Part shown: positions 25,599-35,765 of the stretch, one piece after another
Layout: every line of letters starts with the position of its first letter
How positions within the stretch are numbered: the stretch's first letter is position 1
NCBI GenBank assembly: GCA_949299935.1
Contig: CASGCE010000014.1
Span: 105,243 to 169,242, forward strand
Source: an uncultured bacterium
GTDB lineage: Bacteria; Cyanobacteriota; Vampirovibrionia; Gastranaerophilales; Gastranaerophilaceae
Length of the DNA stretch: 64,000 nucleotides
Reading direction: 5' to 3'
Made by a program: the position numbers and the translations under genes
Notes under the pieces: model-generated
What the model saw: only the letters and a program-made list of their open reading frames with translations
Told to the model about the DNA's origin: nothing
The model's database searches: none

Positions 25599-26663
25599 TT
25601 ATTGTGTTTCAATAAAATTAGTGTTCGGAATATATTCGGGTTTTTGTCCGTCAATTTTAATTTTATTTATAATACTGGCACGTTTTTTGCGAAAAAGCAT
25701 ATCGACAAAAGCTTCAAGACGTGTTATGAATCCGGCTTCACCGGTGTGTTCGTCAATTGTTAGGTTAAGCAGAGGTTTATTGAATCTTTTTGCTTTTCTG
25801 GTAATTCTTTCAACCATTAAAGAATCCGGTCCGCAGCCGAAAGCTGTCAAAGTGATTACGCCGTCAACCTTATAGTCTTTAAGATAATGCCCTGCACTGC
25901 CTGTCATGTCATATTCATTTGCCCAGTACTGCTCGTTCCCGAGTGAAGCAATACCATCATCAAGCTGCTCATTTGACAGCTGCAATGAAGTATATACCTT
26001 AACATCCATGGCTTCCAGTTTATCAAATATCTTCATACATGTTCTGTCATCGTAAATGTTATACCCGTGTGAAACAAGTGCAACGGATATCGGGTATTCT
26101 TTTGTTTGATTTTCAATAAAGACTTTCCCTTGCAGTGCATAATTAAGCGCTTTTTTATAACTCATGCCGGATTTTGACATTATGTGAAAATTGTTATAGC
26201 ATCTCCAACCCGCTTTTGAAGCTTTTTTTATGATTTTTTCATCGGTAATTCCAAAAGGCTTTGCCATTTCTGCCAAAAATGTATAAAAGCCGTGTCCTTT
26301 TTCTGATTTATCAAGTGTAGCTTCCACTATTGTGAAATCACGCTTGACAACATTTCTTACTAAATCAGGTAATCCGCGGATTTTTGAACAATTATATATT
26401 TTAGGTGCTATTGATTGTATTGATGGTACAAAAATCTTTTCGACACCTTTATCTAAAAGATTAAGTATGTGACCTATATAAACCTTAATCGGGAGGCAGG
26501 TTTCAGTAACCACAAGTGCAGAACCGCTTGACATTGTTTGTTTTGTCGTTACGTCTGACAATACAATTTTAATCCCTAAATCACTGAAAAATCCGTAATA
26601 AAATGGATAATTATTATAAAATGACATTGCTCTGGGTATACCGATTATGTTTTCGTTGTCCAT
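25599..26663 (-). CDS. acyl-CoA dehydratase activase-related protein (DUF2229-like)
   Basis: A 354-residue protein opening IIGIPRAMSFYNNYPFYYGFFSDLG, the typical start of the DUF2229 region found in 2-hydroxyacyl-CoA dehydratase activase-related proteins. ETCLPIKVYIGH (a Cys-Pro-x-K motif), IFVPSIQS and FGCGPDSLMVER, with a possible metal-binding Cys, then GEAGFITRLEAF follow. Large fusion relatives carry an ASKHA-type activase domain in front; here only the C-terminal half is present. These proteins are common in anaerobes, but the substrate is unknown. An ATG two codons upstream (26669) is possible; the chosen one has better spacing to GGGA. It is convergent with rpsU. Confidence 0.75.
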   Translation of the reverse strand: MDNENIIGIPRAMSFYNNYPFYYGFFSDLGIKIVLSDVTTKQTMSSGSALVVTETCLPIKVYIGHILNLLDKGVEKIFVPSIQSIAPKIYNCSKIRGLPDLVRNVVKRDFTIVEATLDKSEKGHGFYTFLAEMAKPFGITDEKIIKKASKAGWRCYNNFHIMSKSGMSYKKALNYALQGKVFIENQTKEYPISVALVSHGYNIYDDRTCMKIFDKLEAMDVKVYTSLQLSNEQLDDGIASLGNEQYWANEYDMTGSAGHYLKDYKVDGVITLTAFGCGPDSLMVERITRKAKRFNKPLLNLTIDEHTGEAGFITRLEAFVDMLFRKKRASIINKIKIDGQKPEYIPNTNFIETQ

Positions 26664-26768
26664 TTTCATATCCCGATTTAAATTTCTACTACTGTTATAA
26701 TACTACAACACAAAAATATTTACCAGTTAAAAATATAAAATTTAACAATTTTGTTGTATCATTTACTT

Positions 26769-27494
26769 ATGCCACATTTTTTTATTTCATCTAAATCTGT
26801 TAATAATTCCCGTATATCTATATCCGATGAAGAAAATTATAAGCATATTGCAAAATCTTTACGGATACGAGCAGGTGAAAATTTACTTTTAATTGATGAA
26901 AACAAAATTCAATATGAGACAGTAGTTGAGAGGATTACTTCAAAAGAAATTACCGTAAGGATTATAAAAAGTTATAAATCCACCAGAGATTTGAATTTTG
27001 GTTTATACCTTGCGCAATGCCCTTTAAGAAGCGAGGCACAATCCTTCTTGATTGAAAAAGCTACAGAGCTTGGTGTAAAAGGGATTTACCCCGTCAGAAC
27101 AGATAATTGCGCCTTGTCAGGTGAGGTTATTGCAAAAAAAATAAGCAAGTGGCAAAAAATTATGTATCAGGCGTCAAAACAATGTGAAAGAGCTCAGGTA
27201 CCTGTATGTTTTGAACCTGATTCTTTGGAAAATCTCATTGATAAGTTTGAAAGAGTCATTGTATTTTGTGAAAGAATTGCTTTTAAAACATTAAAGGATA
27301 TTAAACCGATTGAGAATGGTGAAAATATACTTGTTATAGTTGGACCAGAGGGTGGATTTACCGATCGTGAATTTAAGCTTTTTGCTGATAAATCTGTAGA
27401 AATGCTTACGCTCGGTAAGTTAATTTTAAAGGCAGAGACGGCTGTTACGGTTGCTTTGGGGAATATTGTTTATGAATTTGGTGCAAAGAATTAA
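26769..27494 (+). CDS. rsmE: 16S rRNA m3U1498 methyltransferase
   Basis: A 241-residue SPOUT-family methyltransferase. It begins MPHFFISSK, as RsmE proteins do. An N-terminal PUA-like part is followed by ATELGVKGIYPVRTDN, MYQASKQCERAQVPV, the SAM-binding knot LVIVGPEGGFTDREF and LGKLILKAETAVTVAL. It methylates N3 of U1498 in 16S rRNA. No ribosome site is present. A -10-like TATCAT (26757-26762) ends 6 nt before the ATG, so the mRNA may be leaderless. Its 3' end overlaps the CCA-enzyme gene by 23 nt. Confidence 0.93.
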   Translation: MPHFFISSKSVNNSRISISDEENYKHIAKSLRIRAGENLLLIDENKIQYETVVERITSKEITVRIIKSYKSTRDLNFGLYLAQCPLRSEAQSFLIEKATELGVKGIYPVRTDNCALSGEVIAKKISKWQKIMYQASKQCERAQVPVCFEPDSLENLIDKFERVIVFCERIAFKTLKDIKPIENGENILVIVGPEGGFTDREFKLFADKSVEMLTLGKLILKAETAVTVALGNIVYEFGAKN

Positions 27495-28881
27495 AAACGA
27501 TAAAATTTTGAATATTATATCCGATAAATTTGATTCGGAAGTTTATATTGTAGGTGGTGCAGTAAGAGATTTTGCAATAGGAAAGGAAACTTTCGACAGG
27601 GATTTGATTGTATGCGGTGAAGATGCACAAGATTTTTCGCTGAAACTTGCAAAGCTTTTTGATGCCACTTTAGTGCCGTTAGATATTGTCAATAATATTT
27701 ATCGTGTTGTGCTTAAAGATAAAGTTAATTATTTTGATGTTACTAATCCTGTTGAAAATTCTTTGAAGGCTGATTTACAGCGTCGAGACTTAACGATTAA
27801 TGCTGTGGCGGTTAATCTTAAAACGTTTGAAATAGTTGATTATGCAGGCGGACTTGAGGATATTAAGCATAAACGTATAAATTATATATCAGAGCAAAAT
27901 TTTCTTGATGATCCTTTACGTTTGCTTCGTGTATTCAGATTTCAAGCTTCATTAGGGTTTGAAGTTCCATCTGAATTAATTGAAATAATTAAGAAGCACA
28001 ATCAACTTATTCATAAGTCCGCAAAAGAGCGTGTTGTATATGAAATTATAAAACTTTTTGGTGGTGATTATGCTCACAAAGCTGTTTCTGATATGGATGC
28101 AGCGGATATTCTTGCAAAAATTTTCCCTGTGATATCAGATTTAAAAAAAGTTCCTCCTAATCTGCATCATCATCTTGATTTGTTTAGCCATTCGGTTGAA
28201 ACTGTCAGGCAAATTAATGAAATTTATCACAATTCTCCTGTTGAAGTTGTTGAGCATCTCAATCGTATTGATTTTGGTGGATTTAATAGGCTTGCACATT
28301 TGAAACTTGCGGGTTTTTTGCATGATATTGGTAAGTTTTCTACCTGGACTATTGAAGCAAACAGCGGACGTCACAGATTTATAAAGCATGATGATGTCGG
28401 TTCAAAAATGGCCTTTAAAATATTGAAGGATATGCATTTTTCAAATAAACAGATTGATTATGTAACTTTAATGATAAAAAACCATATTTATCCTTCACAT
28501 GTTATGAATAATTATGATGTTACCGATAAGGCTATGCTTCGTTTTGTAAGGAAAATGGGGTTGAATTCCATTGATAATATTGTGCTTGCCATGGCTGACA
28601 GACTTTCAGCAAGAGGTCCGATAATTACGGATGATATTGTCGAAAATAATATTCTTTCGCTCAAAAAATTATGCCGGTTTTACTTGGATACGCGTGATAG
28701 GCTTATGCCTTTACCTAAGCTTCTTGACGGCAATCAAGTGATGAAAATCCTTAATCTGAAACCTTCACCTGTTTTAGGTGAAATTATGGCGGCTCTTCGT
28801 GACGCTCAGCTAGAAGGTTCGGTTATTTCCAAAGAGGATGCTATAAATTTCGTCAAAAAATTTTACTTTTCTGAATTTTAA
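27472..28881 (+). CDS. cca: tRNA nucleotidyltransferase (CCA-adding) / poly(A) polymerase family with HD domain
   Basis: A 469-residue class II nucleotidyltransferase. YIVGGAVRD and the catalytic FDRDLIV are in the first 60 residues. LQRRDLTINAVAV and the DDPLRLLRVFRFQASLGF region follow. An HD phosphohydrolase domain (LAGFLHDIGK, residues about 275-400) is at the C-terminus. It adds or repairs the 3' CCA of tRNAs, although some related enzymes add only C or poly(A). ATG at 27472 is chosen because GGGGAA lies 7 nt upstream. It is translationally coupled to rsmE by overlap. Confidence 0.88.
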   Translation: MNLVQRIKNDKILNIISDKFDSEVYIVGGAVRDFAIGKETFDRDLIVCGEDAQDFSLKLAKLFDATLVPLDIVNNIYRVVLKDKVNYFDVTNPVENSLKADLQRRDLTINAVAVNLKTFEIVDYAGGLEDIKHKRINYISEQNFLDDPLRLLRVFRFQASLGFEVPSELIEIIKKHNQLIHKSAKERVVYEIIKLFGGDYAHKAVSDMDAADILAKIFPVISDLKKVPPNLHHHLDLFSHSVETVRQINEIYHNSPVEVVEHLNRIDFGGFNRLAHLKLAGFLHDIGKFSTWTIEANSGRHRFIKHDDVGSKMAFKILKDMHFSNKQIDYVTLMIKNHIYPSHVMNNYDVTDKAMLRFVRKMGLNSIDNIVLAMADRLSARGPIITDDIVENNILSLKKLCRFYLDTRDRLMPLPKLLDGNQVMKILNLKPSPVLGEIMAALRDAQLEGSVISKEDAINFVKKFYFSEF

Positions 28882-29140
28882 TGCAATATTTTTACAAAAA
28901 TTTACAAAAATTTTTTTATTTAAAATTGGTCTTTTTTCTTTTTTTTTTGTTTATTTTATTAAAATTATTGTCAAAATTTAAAAAAAATGTTTTAAAATAT
29001 CTTATTTTTATAAAAATATTCAAAATATCATCTTTACATTAACTTAACATTGTGGCGCTAAATAGCAATTTTGAAAAGTGACAGCTTTTAATTTAATCAT
29101 ACTGTTGATATAATGGCAATAGAAAATACTCAGACGGTTT
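28882..29140. other. very AT-rich intergenic spacer
   Basis: Long A and T runs with no coding frame, hairpin terminator or RNA family that I recognise. A TATAAT at 29108-29113 probably serves the gene at 29141. The -35 region is not clear. Confidence 0.4.
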
Positions 29141-30700
29141 ATGATTAGTAAGATAAGTAGTGTAGACAACAGAATAAATACCCCGAATTGGGATGCGAAA
29201 AATCAGCAGCCTGCATTCAACGGATTAGGTGATGCAATTTTGCTGGGTATGCAGCTTTGCGAGAAAAATCCAATGCTGAATGTAACTTTTCTTGATTTAT
29301 TTACAGCCATAATACCGCGTACTGTTTTAGAAACAAAAGAGTCAAACGTATATGCCGGAATGGAGGCATTTCGTCGTGAATCTTCAGGTTTAATTGTAAA
29401 CTGTCTTTTGCCGAGTTTTGTAGTTATGGGTGTTGCTGCATTATTGCAAAAACTGGGTGTAGTCAAGGGTGTTAACGGAATGTCCAAGGTCTGGGCAAAT
29501 GAAGACTCTTTGCGAATTGTTCAGAAATATCTTCAAGGTGCTGAGGGCGAAGGTTCTGTCAAGCTTGAGAGGGCGTTGACATCGTTTATAAACGATCTTA
29601 CGGGCGTTGACGGTAATGCCAAGAAGGCATTTAAAGAATATGATTTGAAATCCGGTATTAAGTCGGTAGCTAAATCTTCATTACTTAAAAATGAGAAAAA
29701 GCTTTTGAATAAAGGTTATATTGATATCGCAAATAAAACTCATATGAGTGAATATCTTGAGCTTGACGGAAAAGTATTAAGTAAAAATCTTAAGGGTTAT
29801 CTGGAAGATTTTGTGAAAGTTTCTAAGGCATTAGGAAAAAATGGCGTAAAAACTTCAGCGGATTATGCCAAATTTTTCAACAAATCAATAAAACTTGTTA
29901 ATCTGAAAAGTTTTGCAGGACTGGGTATAATCTTGCCGCTAGCTATATCGATGCAGCCTATAAACAGGTGGATAACGGCAAGACATTCAGGTGTTAAAGG
30001 TGCTCCGATATATAAAGATTTTGCCAAAAGCGACTTCCAACATGAAATGTCGCCAAAAGAAAAATCTGCGCTTTTAAAACAAAAATTTATTTCAGTAGGC
30101 TCTATGATAGGCGTTATGCTAATGTCCATGAGATTTAAATTGCCAAGCAAGCAAATGTTACAATTCAAAGGTATATTCCCTACAATGGATCAGGCAAGAT
30201 TAATTTCTACAGCCACCTTTGCAAGTCGTATGATGGCTTCAGAAGACAAAAATGAACTTAAAGAAGCAACAATCCGCGATATAGCAACCTTCTCAAGTCT
30301 TTATTTTTTAGGCGATTATGCTGCAAAAGGTGTTGCGACGCTTATTGAGAAACTAAAACCTGATGTTAAATTACTTAACAGGTTAAAAGAAGTTCCAAAA
30401 GATGCAAATGCATTGAAAAAATTCGGTCATTGGATAAAAGATGTAAGTCTGAAATCTTCTGATGAAGTTGTGGGTAAAACAGCAAGAAATCTTCGTTCAT
30501 TGTGTCAGATAGGCAATTTAGCGTTTTCGTTATTAGCTTTGGGTATATTCATACCTTTATATACTCGTACTCAAACCAATAGAAAACGTGAGGCGGAACT
30601 TAGAAAAATTGCAGAATCAATTAATTCAACAAACGGCTTTTTGAAAGCCCAGATAAAAAATAACTCACCTAATTTTAAATCTTTTTTTAGTTTACAATAG
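29141..30700 (+). CDS. lineage-type membrane-associated protein, tandem paralogue 1
   Basis: A 519-residue protein with several hydrophobic segments (LLPSFVVMGVAALL around 90, AGLGIILPLAISM around 265, VGSMIGVMLMSM around 325, IGNLAFSLLALGIFIPL near 475). The N-terminus has a PAFNG motif at about residue 28. Conserved with the next gene are AxxRRESSG (at about 83), the LPLA/ISxQPINxW region, KGxxPTxxQxRL and ASRxMASxDKNELKEATIRD. I do not recognise a named family. The ATG has only a weak ribosome site. The paralogue begins 10 nt after its stop, so both are on one mRNA. Confidence 0.75.
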   Translation: MISKISSVDNRINTPNWDAKNQQPAFNGLGDAILLGMQLCEKNPMLNVTFLDLFTAIIPRTVLETKESNVYAGMEAFRRESSGLIVNCLLPSFVVMGVAALLQKLGVVKGVNGMSKVWANEDSLRIVQKYLQGAEGEGSVKLERALTSFINDLTGVDGNAKKAFKEYDLKSGIKSVAKSSLLKNEKKLLNKGYIDIANKTHMSEYLELDGKVLSKNLKGYLEDFVKVSKALGKNGVKTSADYAKFFNKSIKLVNLKSFAGLGIILPLAISMQPINRWITARHSGVKGAPIYKDFAKSDFQHEMSPKEKSALLKQKFISVGSMIGVMLMSMRFKLPSKQMLQFKGIFPTMDQARLISTATFASRMMASEDKNELKEATIRDIATFSSLYFLGDYAAKGVATLIEKLKPDVKLLNRLKEVPKDANALKKFGHWIKDVSLKSSDEVVGKTARNLRSLCQIGNLAFSLLALGIFIPLYTRTQTNRKREAELRKIAESINSTNGFLKAQIKNNSPNFKSFFSLQ

Positions 30701-30709
30701 GAATACATT

Positions 30710-32266
30710 ATGAAAGTACGGCAAATTGATCAACAACTGAATATGCAAAGGAAATCAAAGCCTCAATTCACAGGAGCTGCGGATCTGGGTGTAATGTTTT
30801 TAAGATTTTTGGATACAAACCAGGCTTGGGGTGCAACGGCTGTAGATTTTTCTTGCATGGTGGCACCGAGATCAATTACTGATTTTACTCGTAATCCTCA
30901 AGCAGGCGCTGAGACTTTGCGCAGAGAATCCAGCGGTACTATTAACCATGCTGCCGTTGGTCTGGTATATGGCCCGCTTGCCGGTTTGTTGCTGTCTGCC
31001 GTTATTAATTCAAAATACGGTATTAAAGCTAATAATATTTATGCAGGTTCCGATGCCATTGATATCTTAAGTAAGTTCAGGTATGATGTTTTGAAATCCG
31101 GCAGCAGTAATAATATTGTTGACTACTCAAAACTTGTTGCTTCAAGTATTTCAACAGCTGACGGCGAAAAATTTCTTTCAAATGCCGCACAAAACAGATT
31201 TGCACAAATTTTGGCGGATGATATTGTTTCACCTGCAAAACAAAATCGAATGCTGCTTAGAGATGTTGTTCTCTCCGATTTAGAGTCTGAGGCAAATGTG
31301 ATGATTAAGTCAGGCAATAAAGAGGTTAAAACAAATTTAAGCGATATTATTGAGAATATTACTTCGTTGTCCAAAGCTTTATTTAAGGATAAAGTTGTTG
31401 ATTCCTTCCAGGCAGCTGCAAAATTTGAGGATGTAAATTTTGTAAAATATTTGAAAAATTTCGGACTGAGAAGATCAGTTCTGGGGCTTGGTATTGCATC
31501 AGCTATAGGTTGCTGTATACAGCCGTTAAACATTTATCTTACTAAAAAGAAAACAGGCAGTGACGGTTTTGTCGGTGTTGAAGGTCGTGAAAAAGATAAT
31601 ACCTTCGGTTTTAAATTGTTAAAAGCTGGTGTAGCTGCTTCATTTGGTACGATGGTTTACGGCTTGATTACCAAATTTAATCCGAAAAACTTCTTGCCTA
31701 ATATTCAGTATAAAGGCTTAACTCCTACACTTAATCAGTTTAAGCTTGTATACGGATTGACCATTATATCAAGATTTTTAGTAGCTCGTGATAAGGATGA
31801 ACTTCGTGAAGCTGCTGTCAAGGATACTCTTGGGTATCTAAGCTGGCTTGTTTTTGGCAATTTTGTTGCCAGAGGAACCCTCAAAGCACTTGATAAGAAT
31901 CTTGTAGGTAAAACAAGAGATGAAATTCTATACAATGCCTTGAAAAAAGCAGAAATTTCAACTGTCAAAGACGGCAGAGCACTTTCATTCGGAGAGCTTT
32001 TAAAACTTTTACCTAAAACAGACAAAGCAGCAAGAAAGAGCCTGAGATATTTGAACGTTGCTCAACTTGCTGGTTATGTTTTCTCAGGTCTTGTTCTTGG
32101 TATTGGTATTCCGAAACTTAATATTTTTATGACTAACAGAAGTGAACAAAAACGCGCGATGAAACGTACTATTGCTTCTGAGAATATTATGTTCAGACCC
32201 GAAAATATGGCTTTTTTGAGCAACAGTATGAATTTTACTTCAAATAAAATTTTAAATGACAAATAA
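30710..32266 (+). CDS. lineage-type membrane-associated protein, tandem paralogue 2
   Basis: A 518-residue protein clearly homologous to the preceding gene. A PQFTG motif near residue 20 is followed by ETLRRESSGTINHAA, a hydrophobic segment (GLVYGPLAGLLLSAV), a long helical middle part, GIASAIGCCIQPLNIYLT, QYKGLTPTLNQFKLVY, ISRFLVARDKDELREAAVKD and a last membrane segment near 460. TAGGAA precedes the ATG. Divergence between the two copies is substantial, so the duplication is old. Function unknown. Its 3' end lies 14 nt from the convergent atpG gene, with no obvious terminator. Confidence 0.75.
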   Translation: MKVRQIDQQLNMQRKSKPQFTGAADLGVMFLRFLDTNQAWGATAVDFSCMVAPRSITDFTRNPQAGAETLRRESSGTINHAAVGLVYGPLAGLLLSAVINSKYGIKANNIYAGSDAIDILSKFRYDVLKSGSSNNIVDYSKLVASSISTADGEKFLSNAAQNRFAQILADDIVSPAKQNRMLLRDVVLSDLESEANVMIKSGNKEVKTNLSDIIENITSLSKALFKDKVVDSFQAAAKFEDVNFVKYLKNFGLRRSVLGLGIASAIGCCIQPLNIYLTKKKTGSDGFVGVEGREKDNTFGFKLLKAGVAASFGTMVYGLITKFNPKNFLPNIQYKGLTPTLNQFKLVYGLTIISRFLVARDKDELREAAVKDTLGYLSWLVFGNFVARGTLKALDKNLVGKTRDEILYNALKKAEISTVKDGRALSFGELLKLLPKTDKAARKSLRYLNVAQLAGYVFSGLVLGIGIPKLNIFMTNRSEQKRAMKRTIASENIMFRPENMAFLSNSMNFTSNKILNDK

Positions 32267-32279
32267 TTATAATGAACAA

Positions 32280-33197
32280 TCAACTTTGTGCATTTGCACC
32301 TGATACAACCTCAATAATTTCCTGTGTAATAGCAAATTGTCTTGTTTTGTTGTATTGAATTGACAGTTCGGTAAGCATTTTTTCGGCATTTGAAGTTGCT
32401 GCAGACATTGCAGTCATTCTTGAGGCTAGTTCTGATGCTTGTGCCTCCAATAATGCTTGATAAATTATATTTGTAATGTACAAAGGTACAATTTTCTGCA
32501 AAATACTTTCTTTATTGGGTTCAAATTCCATTAAAGGATCAATATGATGTTCATTTTCAAGCGCAGGTTTTTGTACGGGTAACACAATCCAATCCTCTGT
32601 ATAATAGCTCATCATATTTTTAAATCTTGTGGTCACAATTTCTATTCTGTCGATTTTTTCTTCTACAAAATATCCCGCTATATCATTTGTAATAATATTT
32701 GCACCTTCGGGTGTAGGTTCATTTGCAATACTCAGATATTCTCCCACTATTTCGCAGTTTAAATTTTTGCATTTTTTCCTTAATGCGGAGATTCCTTTTT
32801 GACCTACTACAAATAATTTACATTTTATGCCCTGTTCGGCATAATCCTCAATAAGTTTAATCGTTTTTCTTATAACGTTTGCGTTGTATGCTCCGGCAAG
32901 CCCTTTATTAGAGGTCAGAACAAGTATTCCGGCTTCATTTACCGGTCGGGATTTCAAAAGCTTCGGGTAATTGTTTATCGGTTGATTAATATTTACGCTG
33001 AATTTATCCAAAGCCCCCAATGAATTCAAAAGCTTTGAAAACATTGTGTTAAGTTCAGCGGTAAACGGTCTGGATGCTTTTACTGCATTTTCGGCACGTT
33101 TAACCTTAGCTGCGGCTACCATTTTCATTGCTCGCGTAATTTTTTTTGTGCTTTGGACACTTTGTATTCTGTTTTTTATGTCTTTCAAATTTGCCAT
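32280..33197 (-). CDS. atpG: ATP synthase gamma subunit
   Basis: A 305-residue central-stalk subunit. MANLKDIKNRIQSVQSTKKITRAMKMVAAAK is the classical N-terminal coiled coil, and the C-terminal helix reads ASRMTAMSAATSNAEKMLTELSIQYNKTRQ. Gamma couples c-ring rotation to catalysis in F1. The redox-regulatory cysteine insertion of chloroplast gamma is not evident. It is the last gene of the atp operon. Confidence 0.97.
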   Translation of the reverse strand: MANLKDIKNRIQSVQSTKKITRAMKMVAAAKVKRAENAVKASRPFTAELNTMFSKLLNSLGALDKFSVNINQPINNYPKLLKSRPVNEAGILVLTSNKGLAGAYNANVIRKTIKLIEDYAEQGIKCKLFVVGQKGISALRKKCKNLNCEIVGEYLSIANEPTPEGANIITNDIAGYFVEEKIDRIEIVTTRFKNMMSYYTEDWIVLPVQKPALENEHHIDPLMEFEPNKESILQKIVPLYITNIIYQALLEAQASELASRMTAMSAATSNAEKMLTELSIQYNKTRQFAITQEIIEVVSGANAQS

Positions 33198-33209
33198 TTG
33201 TGATTCCTG

Positions 33210-34721
33210 TTAAAATGTTTTTTTAAAGTTTAGAAGTGCTTGTATTAATTCTTTTTGATCATCGTCACCAAGTGCACTGCCATCGTTTAAGTTGTCTGCA
33301 AGTGTTTTTAAGTTGTTATTAAGGTGTATAAACCATTCTTTTTTAAATTTTGCGATATCACTTGTTTTAACATCATCAAGAATTCCCTCATTAGCGGCAA
33401 ACAATATGCTGACCTGCTCAGCCACACTCAGGGGATTGTATTGCGGTTGTTTGAGAACTTCGGTGAGCTTTTCGCCTCTAAGCAGTTGATTTTTTGTAGC
33501 TTGATCAAGATCGGATGCAAATTGTGCGAAAGCCTCAAGTTCTCTGTATTGTGCGAGGTTAAGCCTTAACTGACCGGCTACTTGTTTAATTGCTTTTGTT
33601 TGAGCTGCACCACCGACACGTGACACTGAAATACCTGCATTTATAGCCGGCCTTACCCCTGCATTAAACAATCCTGATTCCAAAAATATTTGGCCGTCTG
33701 TGATTGAAATTACGTTGGTCGGAATGTATGCTGAAACATCGCCCGCCTGAGTTTCAATAATCGGCAGTGCTGTAATACTTCCACCGCCAAGTTCATCATT
33801 TAGCTTTACCGCACGTTCAAGAAGTCTTGAGTGCAGGTAAAATACATCTCCCGGGTATGCTTCACGTCCCGGCGGTCTTTTTAACAGCAAGCTCATTGCG
33901 CGGTATGCCTGTGCGTGTTTTGATAAATCATCATACACTATTAAAACTGACTTGCCTTGCTCCATAAATTCTTCACCTACGGCAACCCCGGCAAACGGTG
34001 CAATATACTGTAACGGTGCCGATTCATCGGCTGTTGCGGATACTATTATTGTGTAATCCATTGCACCATGTTCTTCTAAGGTTTTTGCAAGTTGTGCTAC
34101 CGTTGAAGCTTTTTGACCTATTGCAACATATATACATATTACGTCAGTATCTTTTTGATTGATTATTGTGTCAATAGCGATTGCTGTTTTACCTGTTTGC
34201 CTGTCACCGATAATTAGTTCCCGCTGTCCCCTGCCGATTGGTGTTAACCCGTCAATTGCGGTTAAACCGGTTTGTAACGGCTGGTGTACTGATCGGCGGG
34301 CAACTATACCCGGCGCTACACGTTCTATAGGGCGTGTTTTTGTGTATTCAATTTCACCTTTTCCATCAAGTGATTTCCCTGTCGGGTCTATTATTCGTCC
34401 GATTAGGTTGTCACCAACCGGTACGGATGCTATTCGACCGGTTGTCTTTACGGTCATACCTTCTTTGATTTTTGTGTAGTCTCCTAAAATTACTACACCT
34501 ACGTTATCTTCATCTAGGTTCATTGTAATACCCAGTGTGTCCTTGCCGTCATCAAAAACTACAAGTTCACTGGACATAACGTTTCTCAAGCCATACACTC
34601 GGGCTATTCCGTCTCCTACTTCTAAAACGCTTCCTGTGTTAGCTACTTCTGTTTGTATTTCATAATTCTCAATTCTGTTCTTGATTATTGAACTGATTTC
34701 ATCAGGTTGTATTAGTGTCAT
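33210..34721 (-). CDS. atpA: ATP synthase alpha subunit
   Basis: A 503-residue F1 subunit. The P-loop [10 protein letters not shown] lies at 171-180, and [36 protein letters not shown] and the [17 protein letters not shown] signature follow. Alpha forms the regulatory nucleotide sites of the alpha3beta3 ring. Its ATG overlaps the end of the delta gene by 4 nt. A 12-nt gap separates it from gamma. The beta subunit gene is not in this window. Confidence 0.97.
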   Translation of the reverse strand: MTLIQPDEISSIIKNRIENYEIQTEVANTGSVLEVGDGIARVYGLRNVMSSELVVFDDGKDTLGITMNLDEDNVGVVILGDYTKIKEGMTVKTTGRIASVPVGDNLIGRIIDPTGKSLDGKGEIEYTKTRPIERVAPGIVARRSVHQPLQTGLTAIDGLTPIGRGQRELIIGDRQTGKTAIAIDTIINQKDTDVICIYVAIGQKASTVAQLAKTLEEHGAMDYTIIVSATADESAPLQYIAPFAGVAVGEEFMEQGKSVLIVYDDLSKHAQAYRAMSLLLKRPPGREAYPGDVFYLHSRLLERAVKLNDELGGGSITALPIIETQAGDVSAYIPTNVISITDGQIFLESGLFNAGVRPAINAGISVSRVGGAAQTKAIKQVAGQLRLNLAQYRELEAFAQFASDLDQATKNQLLRGEKLTEVLKQPQYNPLSVAEQVSILFAANEGILDDVKTSDIAKFKKEWFIHLNNNLKTLADNLNDGSALGDDDQKELIQALLNFKKTF

Positions 34722-35266
34722 ATGCTCCCCTTTATTATATTCTTACTTAAGTTTTCAAGTTTATTCTTTATACTTGTATCGATTACATTGTCGTCTATGC
34801 GGATTAGTAAACCTCCAATTATTGCCTCGTCTTTTTGCCATTGCGCTCGGATTTTTTTATTGAGTTTTTCTTGCAATTTAGTAATAATTTTTTGCTTGTA
34901 TTTATCTGATACATCAACTGCTGCTATAATTGTAACATTTTTTATGTTATTTATTTCATCTAACTTTTGTTTATACGACTCGATTATTTCTTCCAGTTCG
35001 TTAAAACGATTTTTTTCGGCTATAATTTTTAGGAAATTCAGTATTCTGAGGTTAATTTGGTTGATAAAGATATCGTCGATTATTTCTAATTTTTTTCCTA
35101 TGGACACAGTGGGTGTAGTCAGAACTTTTTTTAAATCATCGGAGCTGTTTATAATTTTTGAAATTGTGTTAAGCTCTGATAAAATATCTTCATTTGACAT
35201 TATACCGTCCTGACTCATTTTTATTAATGCGTCCGCGTATGTTTTAGCAGATTGCGATATTCTCAT
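34718..35266 (-). CDS. atpH: ATP synthase delta subunit
   Basis: A 182-residue peripheral-stalk subunit. [19 protein letters not shown] is the OSCP/delta N-terminal helix bundle, and the C-terminal [23 protein letters not shown] is the conserved delta end motif. It links the b/b' stalk to the top of alpha3beta3. It overlaps both neighbours by 4 nt (ATGA arrangement). Confidence 0.92.
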   Translation of the reverse strand: MRISQSAKTYADALIKMSQDGIMSNEDILSELNTISKIINSSDDLKKVLTTPTVSIGKKLEIIDDIFINQINLRILNFLKIIAEKNRFNELEEIIESYKQKLDEINNIKNVTIIAAVDVSDKYKQKIITKLQEKLNKKIRAQWQKDEAIIGGLLIRIDDNVIDTSIKNKLENLSKNIIKGSI

Positions 35267-35763
35267 AATTCCACCCCGTCAATTTCGTTAATACTGTCTT
35301 CAATGAATTTTTCGTGTAAACTGCTATTTTCATTGAGTTTTTGTATGATATTTTGTTTTGCTTGTTCTATCGAACTTTGCAATGTTTGTCGGGTAAGTTC
35401 GTTGGATAATTTCTTTTCTTCGGCCATAATCGACCGCATAACATTTGTTTTAATATTTTCCACCTGTGTTTCAGTATTTTTTATTATGCCTTGCGTAAGG
35501 TTTTTGGCATTTTCCTGGGCATTTTTCAGTTGTTCAGCAATTTCGTTATCAGTATTTGCAGCCGTCTTTTGGGCGGATTGTAACTCTTTTGCGGCAGTTT
35601 CCTTCTCTTGTTGGGCATTTTCTATTGCAGTTGATATATCATTTTTAATTTTTTCAATAATGCCTGCCAAATCTATTTTGGTAAATACTATTGCCAGTAT
35701 TATCACCAAAATAGCAAAGTTAAATGTGTTTGATTCTACAATCAGATTCCAAAATTCAGTCAT
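35263..35763 (-). CDS. atpF: ATP synthase b subunit
   Basis: A 166-residue protein with one N-terminal membrane helix (TFNFAILVIILAIVFTKID) and a long charged coiled coil rich in Ala, Glu, Lys and Gln. This is the F0 peripheral-stalk b subunit. It is preceded by a second b-type gene, as in cyanobacteria and chloroplasts, so the stalk is probably a b/b' heterodimer. A 4-nt overlap with delta suggests coupled translation. Confidence 0.9.
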   Translation of the reverse strand: MTEFWNLIVESNTFNFAILVIILAIVFTKIDLAGIIEKIKNDISTAIENAQQEKETAAKELQSAQKTAANTDNEIAEQLKNAQENAKNLTQGIIKNTETQVENIKTNVMRSIMAEEKKLSNELTRQTLQSSIEQAKQNIIQKLNENSSLHEKFIEDSINEIDGVEL

Positions 35764-35765
35764 TT

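Noticed and set aside
28882..29140. AT-rich spacer considered as a replication origin or attachment site
   Set aside because: No DnaA-box cluster, no GATC or iteron repeats and no neighbouring dnaA, dnaN or integrase genes.
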